A stretch of 64,000 nt of DNA from Thiobacillus sp. 63-78 (lineage in GTDB: Bacteria; Pseudomonadota; Gammaproteobacteria; Burkholderiales; Thiobacillaceae): assembly GCA_001899765.1 (NCBI GenBank), contig MKWM01000073.1, positions 127,789-191,788 of the forward strand, written 5' to 3'. The translations under genes were made by a program, and so were the position numbers. Shown in pieces: positions 55,927 through 64,000 of this stretch. The notes beneath the pieces are model-generated. The model had not been told where the DNA came from, did no database searches, and saw nothing but the letters and a program-made list of their open reading frames with translations. Positions within the stretch are counted from its first letter, which is position 1; each line of letters starts with the position of its first letter.

Positions 55927-56997
55927 ATGCGTAAGAACCAACCATCGCAGCAGCCCAGGAAAACCGGGGTTTCCATCGTCCGTTCCTCGGCCGCCGAATA
56001 CCTGATCTTTGTCGCCGCCAGCGGCCAGGGGGGCGTGGAAGCTATGTATGCCGACGAGAGCATCTGGCTGACTCAGAAGATGATGGGCGTGCTCTACGAC
56101 GTGGAAACCCACACCATCAACTACCACTTGAAAAAGGTGTTTACAGACAGTGAGCTGGAGGAGGCTTCAGTTATTCGAAAATTTCGAATAACTGCCGCCG
56201 ATGGCAAGAACTACGACACCCAGCACTACAAACTGGCCGCCATCATCGCCGTGGGGTACAAGGTCAACTCCGAGCGTGCCGTACAGTTCCGCAAGTGGGC
56301 CACCCGCGTCATCGAGGAGTTCACCATCAAGGCCTACGTGATGGATGATGAGCGCATCAAGGCCGGCGGTTCCATTCTCACGGAGCAGTATTTTGAAGAG
56401 CAGTTGCAGCGCATCCGCGAGATTCGCCTCTCGGAGCGCAAGTTCTACCAGAAGATCACCGACATCTACGCCACGGCGATTGACTACGACGTGACGGCGC
56501 AGGCCACCAAACGATTCTTCACCACCGTGCAAAACAAGCTGCACTGGGCCATTCACGGCCAGACGGCGGCCGAGGTGATCTACCAGCGCGCCGATGCCGG
56601 CAAGGACAAGATGGGGTTGACCACCTGGAAGGATGCGCCCGGCGGCAAGATTCAGAAATTCGATGTGGTGGTGGCCAAGAACTACCTGACCGAGCAGGAA
56701 ATGGCGCAGCTTTCCCGCTTGGTCAACGCCTATCTGGATGTGGCCGAGGACATGGCGCAACGCAAGATTCCCATGACCATGCAGGATTGGGAAGCCCGCC
56801 TGAACCGCTTCATCGAGGCCACTGATCGTGAGGTGCTGCAGGATGCCGGCAAGATGACGATGGAAATCGCCAGGGCGCATGCCGAAAGCGAGTTTGAAAA
56901 ATACCGCATCGTGCAGGATCGCTTGTTCGAGAGCGATTTTGACCGGCTGCTGAAACAGATCGGATCAGACAGCGGCCCGAGCAGTAGCGATGAATAA
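55927..56997 (+). CDS. rhuM: RhuM-family virulence-like protein
   Basis: A 356-residue protein. ESIWLTQKMMGVLYDVETHTINYHLKKVFTDSELEEASVIRKF, then HYKLAAIIAVGYKVNSERAVQFRKWATRVIEEFTIKAYV are the RhuM hallmarks (first described in a Salmonella pathogenicity island). The family is common in mobile islands and near restriction systems; the molecular function is unknown. The start at 55927 is the most upstream ATG; a TTG at 55900 exists. It overlaps the next gene by eight bases. Confidence 0.88.
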   Translation: MRKNQPSQQPRKTGVSIVRSSAAEYLIFVAASGQGGVEAMYADESIWLTQKMMGVLYDVETHTINYHLKKVFTDSELEEASVIRKFRITAADGKNYDTQHYKLAAIIAVGYKVNSERAVQFRKWATRVIEEFTIKAYVMDDERIKAGGSILTEQYFEEQLQRIREIRLSERKFYQKITDIYATAIDYDVTAQATKRFFTTVQNKLHWAIHGQTAAEVIYQRADAGKDKMGLTTWKDAPGGKIQKFDVVVAKNYLTEQEMAQLSRLVNAYLDVAEDMAQRKIPMTMQDWEARLNRFIEATDREVLQDAGKMTMEIARAHAESEFEKYRIVQDRLFESDFDRLLKQIGSDSGPSSSDE

Positions 56998-57556
56998 GCC
57001 GATGGCCACGAAGAAGCGCACGCCCAGCTGGAGCGACGTCAAAACCAAACTGGCCGACTTCGACCGCGCCGGCCTGCTCGGTCTGGTGCAAGACCTCTAC
57101 GCTGCGAGCAAGGACAATCAGGTTTTCCTCCACGCCCGCTTCGCACTCGGCGACGACATACTGAAACCCTACAAGGCCACCATCGACCGCTGGCTGTGGC
57201 CGGATGTGTTCAAGAACCAGGACACCTCGGTGTCGAAGGCGAAGAAGGCGCTCTCGGATTACAAGAAGGCCATCGGGCAGCCGGAAGGGCTGGCCGAACT
57301 GCTGGTGTTCTACTGTGAGCGGGCCGCCGGTTTCAGCGATGATGTCGGCTTGCAGGATGAGGGCTACTTCGACGCTCTGGTGAGAATGTTCGAGCAGGCG
57401 TTGAAGGTCATCCTGTCGCTGCCCGAGGATGCCCGGCCCGCTCTACATGGCCGCCTGGATGCCGTCCGCCGCACCAGTCACAACTTCGGCTATGGCGTCG
57501 GGGACGACATGGACGACTTGCTTGCCGAATATGGGATCTTCCGAGCATCCCGTTGA
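56990..57556 (+). CDS. Hypothetical DUF6155-like protein
   Basis: A 188-residue, helical, basic/acidic protein (KTKLADFDRAGLLGLVQDLYAASKDNQVFLHARFALGDD). The pattern LYAASKDNQVFLHARF resembles DUF6155; I am not certain. No signal peptide. It overlaps RhuM and the nucleotidyltransferase at its ends (8 and 26 bases), so three genes are coupled. Function unknown; defence or toxin role is possible by context. Confidence 0.68.
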   Translation: MNKPMATKKRTPSWSDVKTKLADFDRAGLLGLVQDLYAASKDNQVFLHARFALGDDILKPYKATIDRWLWPDVFKNQDTSVSKAKKALSDYKKAIGQPEGLAELLVFYCERAAGFSDDVGLQDEGYFDALVRMFEQALKVILSLPEDARPALHGRLDAVRRTSHNFGYGVGDDMDDLLAEYGIFRASR

Positions 57557-58343
57557 TCCCGGCATTCGGGCGGAAATCGATGCGAGGTTGGCAGGCATCG
57601 AAGCCGAGTTCGACGTGCGCGTGCTGTATGCCTGCGAGTCCGGCAGCCGGGGTTGGGGTTTCGCGTCGCCCGACAGCGATTACGATGTCCGCTTCATCTA
57701 CGTCCATCCGTTGTCGTGGTACTTGAAGGTCAGCGCGCAGCGGGATGTGATCGAGGTGCCGATTTCCGGCGAACTCGACATCAATGGGTGGGAACTGCGC
57801 AAGGCGCTCGGTTTGCTGAAAAAAGGAAATGCCACGCTGATCGAGTGGCTGGACTCGCCGGTGGTGTATCGGGCCGATGGGGATTTTCTGCAGGCGATAC
57901 GGGATGCTGCCCGGCAGACGCACCAGGCCGAACGCTCGTTTCACCATTACGTGCACATGGCGCGCAAAAACTATCGCGAGTACCTGCGCGGCGATACGGT
58001 GCGCCTGAAGAAATACCTGTACGTGTTGCGGCCGTTGCTGGCCACGCTGTGGATCGAGCAAGGGCATGGTGTGGCGCCGATGCGCTTCCAGGATTTGGTC
58101 GACGCCATTGTTACCGACCCAAACTTGCGTGACGCCCTAGATCAGTTGCTGGCGGTCAAGCGTGCCGCATGGGAGGCTGAATATGGCCAGCCGCTGCCCA
58201 TTATCAACGCCTTTATTGACAGCGAACTGACCCGGCTTGAATCGGTGCTGCCACCCCTGCCTCGCGATACCGATTTTGCGGTGTTGGATCGGTTGTTGAT
58301 GAATACCGTGCTACGGATGGACAGCCGGGGAGCAGGCCGGTGA
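57531..58343 (+). CDS. COG3541-type predicted nucleotidyltransferase
   Basis: A 270-residue protein. The pol-beta-like site is ACESGSRGWGFASPDSDYDVRFIYV: the GSRGWG helix and D-x-D (D56/D58 region) chelating metal. The C-terminal part (RKNYREYLRGDTVRLKKYLYVLRPLLA) is typical of YcgL/COG3541 proteins. Substrate unknown; RNA or protein modification is plausible. ATG 57531 lies inside the previous gene. Confidence 0.85.
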   Translation: MGSSEHPVDPGIRAEIDARLAGIEAEFDVRVLYACESGSRGWGFASPDSDYDVRFIYVHPLSWYLKVSAQRDVIEVPISGELDINGWELRKALGLLKKGNATLIEWLDSPVVYRADGDFLQAIRDAARQTHQAERSFHHYVHMARKNYREYLRGDTVRLKKYLYVLRPLLATLWIEQGHGVAPMRFQDLVDAIVTDPNLRDALDQLLAVKRAAWEAEYGQPLPIINAFIDSELTRLESVLPPLPRDTDFAVLDRLLMNTVLRMDSRGAGR

Positions 58344-58660
58344 CTCGTAGCCGCCGCAAGACCCCAATTGTTGGATACAGCACAGCACGTTCGGAAGCCG
58401 ACGACAAACGGCTATGGCACAAACGCTGGCGTGCCCACGAACGAGATCAGTTGGCCGGGATTGGGCCGGATGGCGATCCGATGCCTGTCCATCGGCAAGA
58501 GGTGTCAAGTACCTGGGATATGGCGAAGGATGGCAAACATTGGTTTGCCCCACACCGCCAGCAGGCGCTGGCGGAACGCATCGCGGCCCGCCGCAGCAAA
58601 TTGAAACCGGAGCGCAAGGCGTTACAGGCCAGACTTCTGGCCAAATGGCGCGGGAAGTAG
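58340..58660 (+). CDS. Small hypothetical protein, very basic
   Basis: A 106-residue protein with a GTG start overlapping the nucleotidyltransferase stop (GTGA). Rich in Arg, Lys and Trp (RLWHKRWRAHERDQL, ending KALQARLLAKWRGK), so possibly nucleic-acid-binding. I do not recognise it. Its coupled position in the island run supports a real gene. Confidence 0.62.
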   Translation: MTRSRRKTPIVGYSTARSEADDKRLWHKRWRAHERDQLAGIGPDGDPMPVHRQEVSSTWDMAKDGKHWFAPHRQQALAERIAARRSKLKPERKALQARLLAKWRGK

Positions 58661-58663
58661 GTC

Positions 58664-58999
58664 GTGAAGAATATCGAGAAGGCGGTTATCGGCAACTGGC
58701 GCATCACCGAGATGGAGACGTGGGATGCTGACTATTTTGATATGGAGGTGCCGGCCTATCTCACCATCCGCAAGGATTTGACTGGTGAACTCCAGTTCGG
58801 TCTGGTGCAGGCGCAACTCGACGGCAAGGTCGAGTCGGCGGATGCCACGTCACGATTGGCATTTACTTGGTCAGGCTTTGATGAGAACGATCCGGTGAGT
58901 GGGCGCGGCTGGCTCAAGGCGGCCGGTGATCAGGCCGAAGGACGAATATTCATCCACCTTGGCGATGAGTCGGAATTCAAGGCGGAACGTGCGGAATGA
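58664..58999 (+). CDS. Small hypothetical acidic beta protein
   Basis: A 111-residue protein with a GTG start three bases after the previous stop. The sequence (AVIGNWRITEMETWDADYFDMEVPAYLTIRKDLTGELQFGLVQAQLDG) looks beta-barrel-like and acidic, complementing the basic protein upstream. Not recognised. The last four bases overlap the next start (ATGA). Confidence 0.65.
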   Translation: MKNIEKAVIGNWRITEMETWDADYFDMEVPAYLTIRKDLTGELQFGLVQAQLDGKVESADATSRLAFTWSGFDENDPVSGRGWLKAAGDQAEGRIFIHLGDESEFKAERAE

Positions 59000-59730
59000 A
59001 TGGCCCTGGTATTGATCCGGTACTGGAACAGGAAAGGCAGCGCGCAGAAAACGCCCGCCTGATTACCCTGCTGGAATCCCACGGCATTGAATGGCGCTTG
59101 CCGCCAGAGCCCGTGGTAGCAGCTACTGAACCCGAACCGGAATCGTCAAAACTTTCCACCGACGAAAAGGTAGCGCTATTTCGTCGCTTGTTCCGTGGCC
59201 GAACGGATATCTACCCGGTTCGTTGGGAGAATTCGACAACCGGCATATCCGGCTACTCTCCAGTCTGTGTCAATGATCGGCGCCACGGCATTTGCGAGAA
59301 GCCGCGCATCAAGTGCGCGGACTGCAACCACCGTCAGAAGGAACCGTGGAAGCGACCATCACCTGCCACCAAGAAACTGCTCGGGCCGATGCCGAAATCG
59401 CTCACGGTAACGGTCGCCAACCTGATCTATTTCGAGAAGGCACAACTGCCGCAGTCACTGGCCAATCGGCTGATTCGTTTGGCTGCCTACCAGAATCCCG
59501 AGTTCTACAAGAAGCAGGCGATGCGCTTCTCGGTATGGAAAGAGCCTCGGGTGATTGGCTGTGCCGAGAACTACCCCAATCACATCGCCCTACCGCGTGG
59601 CTGTCTGGATGCCGCGCTCGACCTGCTTCGTGAAAACGCCATTGGCGTCGAACTTATCGATGAGCGGTGTTCCGCTGACCCGCCGCGCGCCAACTCCAAG
59701 CTCAACTTCACGAGGACTTTGCCTCCATGA
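58996..59730 (+). CDS. TOTE conflict-system protein remnant (primase/helicase deleted)
   Basis: A 244-residue frame. Residues about 54-115 (STDEKVALFRRLFRGRTDIYPVRW, GYSPVCVNDRRHGICEKPRIKCADCNHR) are the cysteine-rich entry segment of TOTE archaeo-eukaryotic primase proteins. Instead of the primase core the frame jumps to a later linker (LPQSLANRLIRLAAYQNPEFYKKQAMR, PRVIGCAENYPNHIALPRGC), then ends before the SF2 helicase. A normal TOTE protein is several times longer. The frame was kept open, so expression is possible, but enzymatic function is not. Confidence 0.75.
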   Translation: MNGPGIDPVLEQERQRAENARLITLLESHGIEWRLPPEPVVAATEPEPESSKLSTDEKVALFRRLFRGRTDIYPVRWENSTTGISGYSPVCVNDRRHGICEKPRIKCADCNHRQKEPWKRPSPATKKLLGPMPKSLTVTVANLIYFEKAQLPQSLANRLIRLAAYQNPEFYKKQAMRFSVWKEPRVIGCAENYPNHIALPRGCLDAALDLLRENAIGVELIDERCSADPPRANSKLNFTRTLPP

Positions 59731-61292
59731 GTCATATGCCTGTTTGCCGTCTTGCCGCATCGGGAAGCACTGGCGCCCCGCGCGATCGGAACGCCGATGC
59801 CGGCGCCGGCATCGCTTCCGCAGCGCGCGCCAAACGCACCGGCTGGTCGTGGCGACATGCCATGGTCGCCGCGGCCGTCGGCGCGCTCTGTTCGGGCTGC
59901 GCATCCCTGGCGCCGCAGTACGATGCGCCCCCCTCGCCGGTGCCGGACACCTGGCTGGACGCCGTGCAAGGCGCGCAAGGACAGGCCGCATCGGCCCTCG
60001 CATGGAACGACTACTTCACCGACCCGATGTTGAAGCGATTGATCCAGACCGCGCTGGACAACAACCGGGATCTGCGCGTGGCCCTGCTGCGGGTCGAGGA
60101 AGTCCGTGCGGCGTACCAGATCCAGCGCGCGGACCTGTTCCCGCAGGTCAACGCGGGGGCGCAGGGTGCGCGAGCCCGGATCCCCGGAGACCTCAATCCG
60201 AGTGGCGGCCCGGTCACCGGCGGGGAGTACCGCGCCGAGATCGGTGTGAGCAGCTGGGAACTGGATCTGTGGGGCCGGGTACGCAACCTCAACGAGGCGG
60301 CGCTGCAGCAATGGCTGGCCACGCAGGCGGGCAGCCAGGCAGCCCGCACGGCCTTGATCGCCCAGGTCGCCGACACCTACCTGAACGTGCGGGATATGAA
60401 TGAGCGTGTGGCGCTGGCCCGGCGCACCGTCGAGACCCGGCAGGAGTCGTTCCGTATCTTCAACCGTCGCGTCGAAGTGGGATCGACCTCCAGGCTGGAT
60501 CTGATGCAGGTGCAGACGCTCCTGATCCAGGCGCAAACCTTGCTGGCGCAACTGGAACAGGCCCGCGCGGCGCAGATCCATGCGCTGGGCCTGCTCATCG
60601 GCGCCGACCCGGGTCCACTGCCTGAAGCCGCCCCGTTCGATGAAACCCTGGTGCTGGCCGAACTGGCGCCGGGTTTGCCGTCGGCACTGTTGACGGCGCG
60701 CCCTGACATCGTGGCCGCCGAACATCGCCTGATCGCGGCGCACGCCGACATCGGTGCGGCGCGCGCGGCCTTCTTTCCCCGCATCGCCCTGACCGGCAGC
60801 CTGGGCACCGCCAGCGCCGAACTCGACGGGCTGTTCTCGTCCGGCAGCCGGGCGTGGACCTTCGCCCCCGTCATCGCGCTGCCCCTCTTCGATGGCGGCC
60901 GCCGCCAGGCGAATCTGGAGTTGTCAGAGGTCCGCCGCCATATTGCCGTGGCGGAATACGAACAGCGCATCCAGACCGCCTTCCGGGAGGTCTCCGACGC
61001 CCTGTCCGCACGCCGCTGGCTGACCGAGCAGCGCGACCTACAGCGCGCGGCGCTGACCACTTCGCGCGAACGTGCCCGACTGGCGCAACTGCGCTACGAC
61101 AACGGCTCGGCCGCCTATCTGGAGGTGCTCGATGCCCAGCGCGTGTTGCTGGCTGCGGAGCAGCAGCTGGTCGAAGCCCGGCGCGCCCTGCTCTCGAATC
61201 AGGTGGCGCTGTACGCGGCGCTCGGCGGCGGCGCGCAATCGAACCCTGAGGGCGTTGCAGCGCCCGCTTTGGTCCCCGTGTCTCCCCGTTAA
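59727..61292 (+). CDS. NodT-type outer membrane lipoprotein of an efflux system
   Basis: A 521-residue protein. The lipobox is in AVGALCSGCASLAPQYDAPPSP (C near residue 58), giving a lipoprotein. Two long-helix repeats follow (EEVRAAYQIQRADLFPQVNAG, and TSSRLDLMQVQT...), as in OprM/NodT channels. The start at 59727 overlaps the TOTE remnant stop (ATGA) and leaves a long N-terminal extension; a start closer to the lipobox may be native. First gene of a tripartite operon. Confidence 0.86.
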   Translation: MSHMPVCRLAASGSTGAPRDRNADAGAGIASAARAKRTGWSWRHAMVAAAVGALCSGCASLAPQYDAPPSPVPDTWLDAVQGAQGQAASALAWNDYFTDPMLKRLIQTALDNNRDLRVALLRVEEVRAAYQIQRADLFPQVNAGAQGARARIPGDLNPSGGPVTGGEYRAEIGVSSWELDLWGRVRNLNEAALQQWLATQAGSQAARTALIAQVADTYLNVRDMNERVALARRTVETRQESFRIFNRRVEVGSTSRLDLMQVQTLLIQAQTLLAQLEQARAAQIHALGLLIGADPGPLPEAAPFDETLVLAELAPGLPSALLTARPDIVAAEHRLIAAHADIGAARAAFFPRIALTGSLGTASAELDGLFSSGSRAWTFAPVIALPLFDGGRRQANLELSEVRRHIAVAEYEQRIQTAFREVSDALSARRWLTEQRDLQRAALTTSRERARLAQLRYDNGSAAYLEVLDAQRVLLAAEQQLVEARRALLSNQVALYAALGGGAQSNPEGVAAPALVPVSPR

Positions 61293-61301
61293 GGTGTGCC
61301 C

Positions 61302-62396
61302 ATGAGCCGCTCTCCCCCCCTGAAGAAGATACGCCTGCCTGCCGCCGTCATTGCCATCGCGGCCGCCGCGTGGTGGGCCTGGTCGAGCTATCACCGCGAG
61401 GATCCCGGCGCAGGGTTCGTCCATGGCAATGGACGGCTCGAAGCGACCGAGGTGGACGTCGCCACCCGCTTGCCCGGGCGCATCGTGGACGTGCTGGTGC
61501 GCGAAGGCGATTTCGTCACCGCCGGGCAGCCCGTGGCGCGCATGCAACTGGATACGCTGGCGGCGCAGCGCGCCGAAGCGCAGGCGGGCCGCGACCAGGC
61601 GCGGCACGCCGCGACGGCGGCCGAAGCCCAGGTATTGCTGCGCGAGAGCGATGTCGCGGCCGTGCAGGCGCAGGTCGCGCAAAGGGAGGCCGAACTGGAT
61701 GCCGCCAGCCGGCGCCTGGCGCGCTCGCAGACGCTGTCGAGCGAAGGCGCCGCATCGGTCCAGGAGCTCGACGATGACCGGGCCCGCGTGCGCGGCGCCG
61801 AGGCGGCGCTGACCGCCACCCGCGCCCAGGTCAAGGCGGCCCAGGCGGCCGTGGTGGCCGCCAGGGCGCAGGTGGTGGGCGCGCGCTCGTCGGTGCAGGC
61901 CGCCGCCGCCACCATCGCGCGCATCGAGGCGGACATCCGCGACAGTGAACTGAAATCGCCGCGCGATGGGCGCGTGCAGGTGATCGTGGCCCAGCCCGGC
62001 GAAGTGCTCGGCGGCGGGGGCCGGGTGCTCAACCTGCTCGACCTGTCGGATGTCTACATGACCTTCTTCGTCCCCGAGACCGCCGCCGGACGCATCGCCC
62101 TGGGCAGCGAGGTGCGCATCGTGTTCGATACCGCGCCCGGCGTGGTGATCCCGGCGTCGGTGTCCTTCGTCGCCAGCCAGGCCCAGTTCACGCCGAAGAC
62201 GGTGGAAACCGCCAGCGAGCGGCAGAAACTGATGTTCCGCGTGCGCGCACGGATCGCACCGGCGCTGCTCAAGCGGCACATCGAGCAGGTCAAGACCGGC
62301 GTGCCCGGCGTGGCCTGGCTGAAACTCGACCCGCAGGCGCAGTGGCCGGCCTCGCTGGCGATCGATCCGGCGCTGCTGGCCGCGCCGCAGGACTGA
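61302..62396 (+). CDS. HlyD/YhiI-type membrane fusion protein
   Basis: A 364-residue periplasmic adaptor with an N-terminal anchor ([16 protein letters not shown]), a lipoyl half [40 protein letters not shown], a long coiled coil with Ala/Gln-rich heptads, and [41 protein letters not shown] lies seven bases before the ATG at 61302. It bridges the ABC exporter to the outer-membrane lipoprotein. It resembles YhiI. Confidence 0.88.
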   Translation: MSRSPPLKKIRLPAAVIAIAAAAWWAWSSYHREDPGAGFVHGNGRLEATEVDVATRLPGRIVDVLVREGDFVTAGQPVARMQLDTLAAQRAEAQAGRDQARHAATAAEAQVLLRESDVAAVQAQVAQREAELDAASRRLARSQTLSSEGAASVQELDDDRARVRGAEAALTATRAQVKAAQAAVVAARAQVVGARSSVQAAAATIARIEADIRDSELKSPRDGRVQVIVAQPGEVLGGGGRVLNLLDLSDVYMTFFVPETAAGRIALGSEVRIVFDTAPGVVIPASVSFVASQAQFTPKTVETASERQKLMFRVRARIAPALLKRHIEQVKTGVPGVAWLKLDPQAQWPASLAIDPALLAAPQD

Positions 62397-62400
62397 TCCG

Positions 62401-64000
62401 ATGTCCGCCGCAGCCGACCTGGAACCGGTCGTCCGGCTGAGCGGGGTACGCCTGCGCTACGGCGAGGTCGAGGCGCTGGCCGGGATCGACCAGACTCTTC
62501 CGGCCGGCTGCATGATCGGCCTGATCGGGCCGGACGGGGTCGGTAAATCGAGCCTCTTGGCGCTGATCGCCGGCGCACGCCAGGTCCAGGACGGCACGGT
62601 GGACGTGCTGGGCGGCGACATGCGCAAACGCCGCCACCGCAACCGCGTCTGTCCGCGCATCGCCTACATGCCGCAGGGGCTGGGCAAGAATCTCTACCCG
62701 ACCCTGTCGGTGGAGGAAAATCTGCAGTTCTTCGCGCGCCTGTTCGGCCACGACGCGGCCGAGCGGCGGCGGCGCATCGACGATCTCACCCGCGCCACCG
62801 GCCTGCACACCTTCCTCACGCGCCCGGCCGGGAAACTGTCCGGCGGCATGAAGCAGAAGCTCGGCCTGTGCTGCGCGCTGATCCACGATCCGGATCTGTT
62901 GATCCTCGACGAGCCGACCACCGGCGTCGATCCGCTGGCGCGCGCGCAGTTCTGGGATCTGATCGACCGCATCCGCGGCCCGCGCCCGCACATGAGCGTG
63001 CTGGTGGCCACCGCTTACATGGACGAGGTGCAGCGTTTCGACTGGCTGCTGGCGATGGACGACGGCAAGGTGCTGGCCACCGGCACCGCGCAGGACCTGT
63101 TCACACGCACCGGTACCGCGTCGCTGGAAGCGGCCTTCATCGCCCTGCTGCCGGAAGAGAAGAAGCGCGGTCACGCCGCGGTGACGATCCCGCCGTTGCA
63201 GGCCGGTGCCGACGACATCGCCATCGAGGCGAAAGACCTGACCATGCGCTTCGGCGACTTCGTCGCGGTGGATCATGTCTCCTTCCGCATCCGTCGCGGC
63301 GAGATCTTCGGCTTTCTCGGCTCCAACGGCTGCGGCAAGACCACCACCATGAAGATGCTGACCGGCCTGCTGGAAGCCAGCGAAGGCCAGGCCTGGCTGT
63401 TCGGTCATGAGGTGGAGGCCAAGGACATGGATACCCGCCGCCGGGTCGGCTATATGTCGCAGGCGTTCTCGCTGTATGGCGAGTTGACCGTCGCGCAGAA
63501 CCTGGTGATGCACGCGCGCCTGTTCAACGTTCCCGAAGACCGGATTCCGGCGCGGGTGCAGGAGATGGCCGAACGCTTCGGCCTGACCGGCAGCCTGGAC
63601 AGCCTGCCCGACCGCATACCGCTGGGCATGCGCCAGCGCCTGTCGCTGGCGGTGGCGATGGTGCACAAGCCCGAGCTTTTGATCCTGGACGAACCGACTT
63701 CGGGCGTGGATCCGGTGGCGCGCGATGCGTTCTGGCGGCTGCTGGTGGAGCTGTCACGGCGCGACCGGGTGACGATCTTCATCTCCACCCACTTCATGAA
63801 CGAGGCCGAGCGCTGCGACCGCATGTCGATGATGCACGCCGGCCAGGTGCTCGACAGCGATGTGCCGGCGAAGCTGGTGGAAAAGCGCGGTGCCACGACC
63901 CTGGAAGAGGCCTTCATCGGTTATCTGGTCGAGGCCGAGGGCGGCGCGCAGGGCATCGACGAGGACGCCCCCGCACCGATTCAGGCCGGGGATGTGTGGC
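62401..64000 (+). CDS. Tandem ABC-ATPase exporter (RbbA/YhiH type), cut by window edge
   Basis: The frame from ATG 62401 runs off the end after 533 residues. Two full ATPase domains are visible: first Walker [38 protein letters not shown]; second GSNGCGKTT, a degenerate signature [26 protein letters not shown]. RbbA/YhiH proteins carry two ATPases then membrane helices; the permease part should lie beyond the window. It starts four bases after the fusion protein gene. The export substrate is unknown. Confidence 0.9.
   Translation, partial: MSAAADLEPVVRLSGVRLRYGEVEALAGIDQTLPAGCMIGLIGPDGVGKSSLLALIAGARQVQDGTVDVLGGDMRKRRHRNRVCPRIAYMPQGLGKNLYPTLSVEENLQFFARLFGHDAAERRRRIDDLTRATGLHTFLTRPAGKLSGGMKQKLGLCCALIHDPDLLILDEPTTGVDPLARAQFWDLIDRIRGPRPHMSVLVATAYMDEVQRFDWLLAMDDGKVLATGTAQDLFTRTGTASLEAAFIALLPEEKKRGHAAVTIPPLQAGADDIAIEAKDLTMRFGDFVAVDHVSFRIRRGEIFGFLGSNGCGKTTTMKMLTGLLEASEGQAWLFGHEVEAKDMDTRRRVGYMSQAFSLYGELTVAQNLVMHARLFNVPEDRIPARVQEMAERFGLTGSLDSLPDRIPLGMRQRLSLAVAMVHKPELLILDEPTSGVDPVARDAFWRLLVELSRRDRVTIFISTHFMNEAERCDRMSMMHAGQVLDSDVPAKLVEKRGATTLEEAFIGYLVEAEGGAQGIDEDAPAPIQAGDVW

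Noticed and set aside
53950..59730. Island flanked by a duplicate of the tRNA-Ala 3' end
   Set aside because: I looked for the tRNA 3' sequence (TTCGATCCTCCC) near the right edge and saw none, so tRNA-directed integration is not supported.

Overview
The window is high-GC, gene-dense chromosomal DNA of a betaproteobacterium. The gene content suggests a Thiobacillus/Nitrosomonadales-like chemotroph, but nothing here fixes the genus. Supporting signs are the block pcm / rhodanese / tolC-type / DUF454 / waaA, the block zapB-like / zapA / 6S RNA / 5-formyltetrahydrofolate cyclo-ligase, the block miaB / phoH / ybeY / corC, a class I cytochrome c, and many dispersed palindromic repeats.

Layout. 1-6167 is an accessory module: a RelE/Phd-type toxin-antitoxin pair (toxin cut by the window edge), an XRE regulator, a near-perfect operator palindrome, and a complete type III restriction-modification system (mod, res). 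6191-8401 is thiC under a TPP riboswitch, read leftward. 8402-13602 is housekeeping: protein repair methyltransferase, rhodanese, outer membrane channel, Kdo transferase and a sugar-nucleotide epimerase. 13603-15110 is a small accessory insert (PIN toxin-antitoxin pair, a duplicated 3' end of the epimerase, DUF4160 and DUF2442 genes). 15167-29017 holds an AlkA-like glycosylase, an MFS exporter, a bactofilin, metK with an SDR/methyltransferase operon, a MidA-like methyltransferase, corC-ybeY-phoH-miaB, a VanZ-like gene and lgt. 29103-31880 is a single reading frame joining dihydroxy-acid dehydratase to a hexose-6-phosphate mutarotase-like domain. 32013-36930 carries a ParA-like ATPase, an ankyrin protein, a YyaL-like thioredoxin-domain protein, a membrane protein and a cytochrome c. 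37015-41870 is a five-gene branched-chain amino-acid-type ABC importer (livK-H-M-G-F), punctuated by two intergenic repeats.

43375-51776 is a cobalamin locus. A TonB receptor under a cobalamin riboswitch (btuB) faces a divergent coupled operon of two unrecognised genes, an FhuF-like [2Fe-2S] gene between them, and btuF-btuC-btuD; cobO lies just downstream. The three non-Btu genes are the best candidate here for something undescribed, possibly corrinoid reduction or handling after import.

51814-54060 holds gluQ, an 11-copy heptanucleotide repeat against the start of a small unknown gene, and tRNA-Met and tRNA-Ala genes. 54283-59730 is an accessory island: a serine recombinase relic, VapBC, RhuM, a translationally coupled series of unknown genes including a COG3541-type nucleotidyltransferase, and a deleted remnant of a TOTE conflict-system protein. 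59727-64000 is a tripartite ABC efflux operon (outer membrane lipoprotein, HlyD-type fusion protein, tandem ATPase) that runs off the window.
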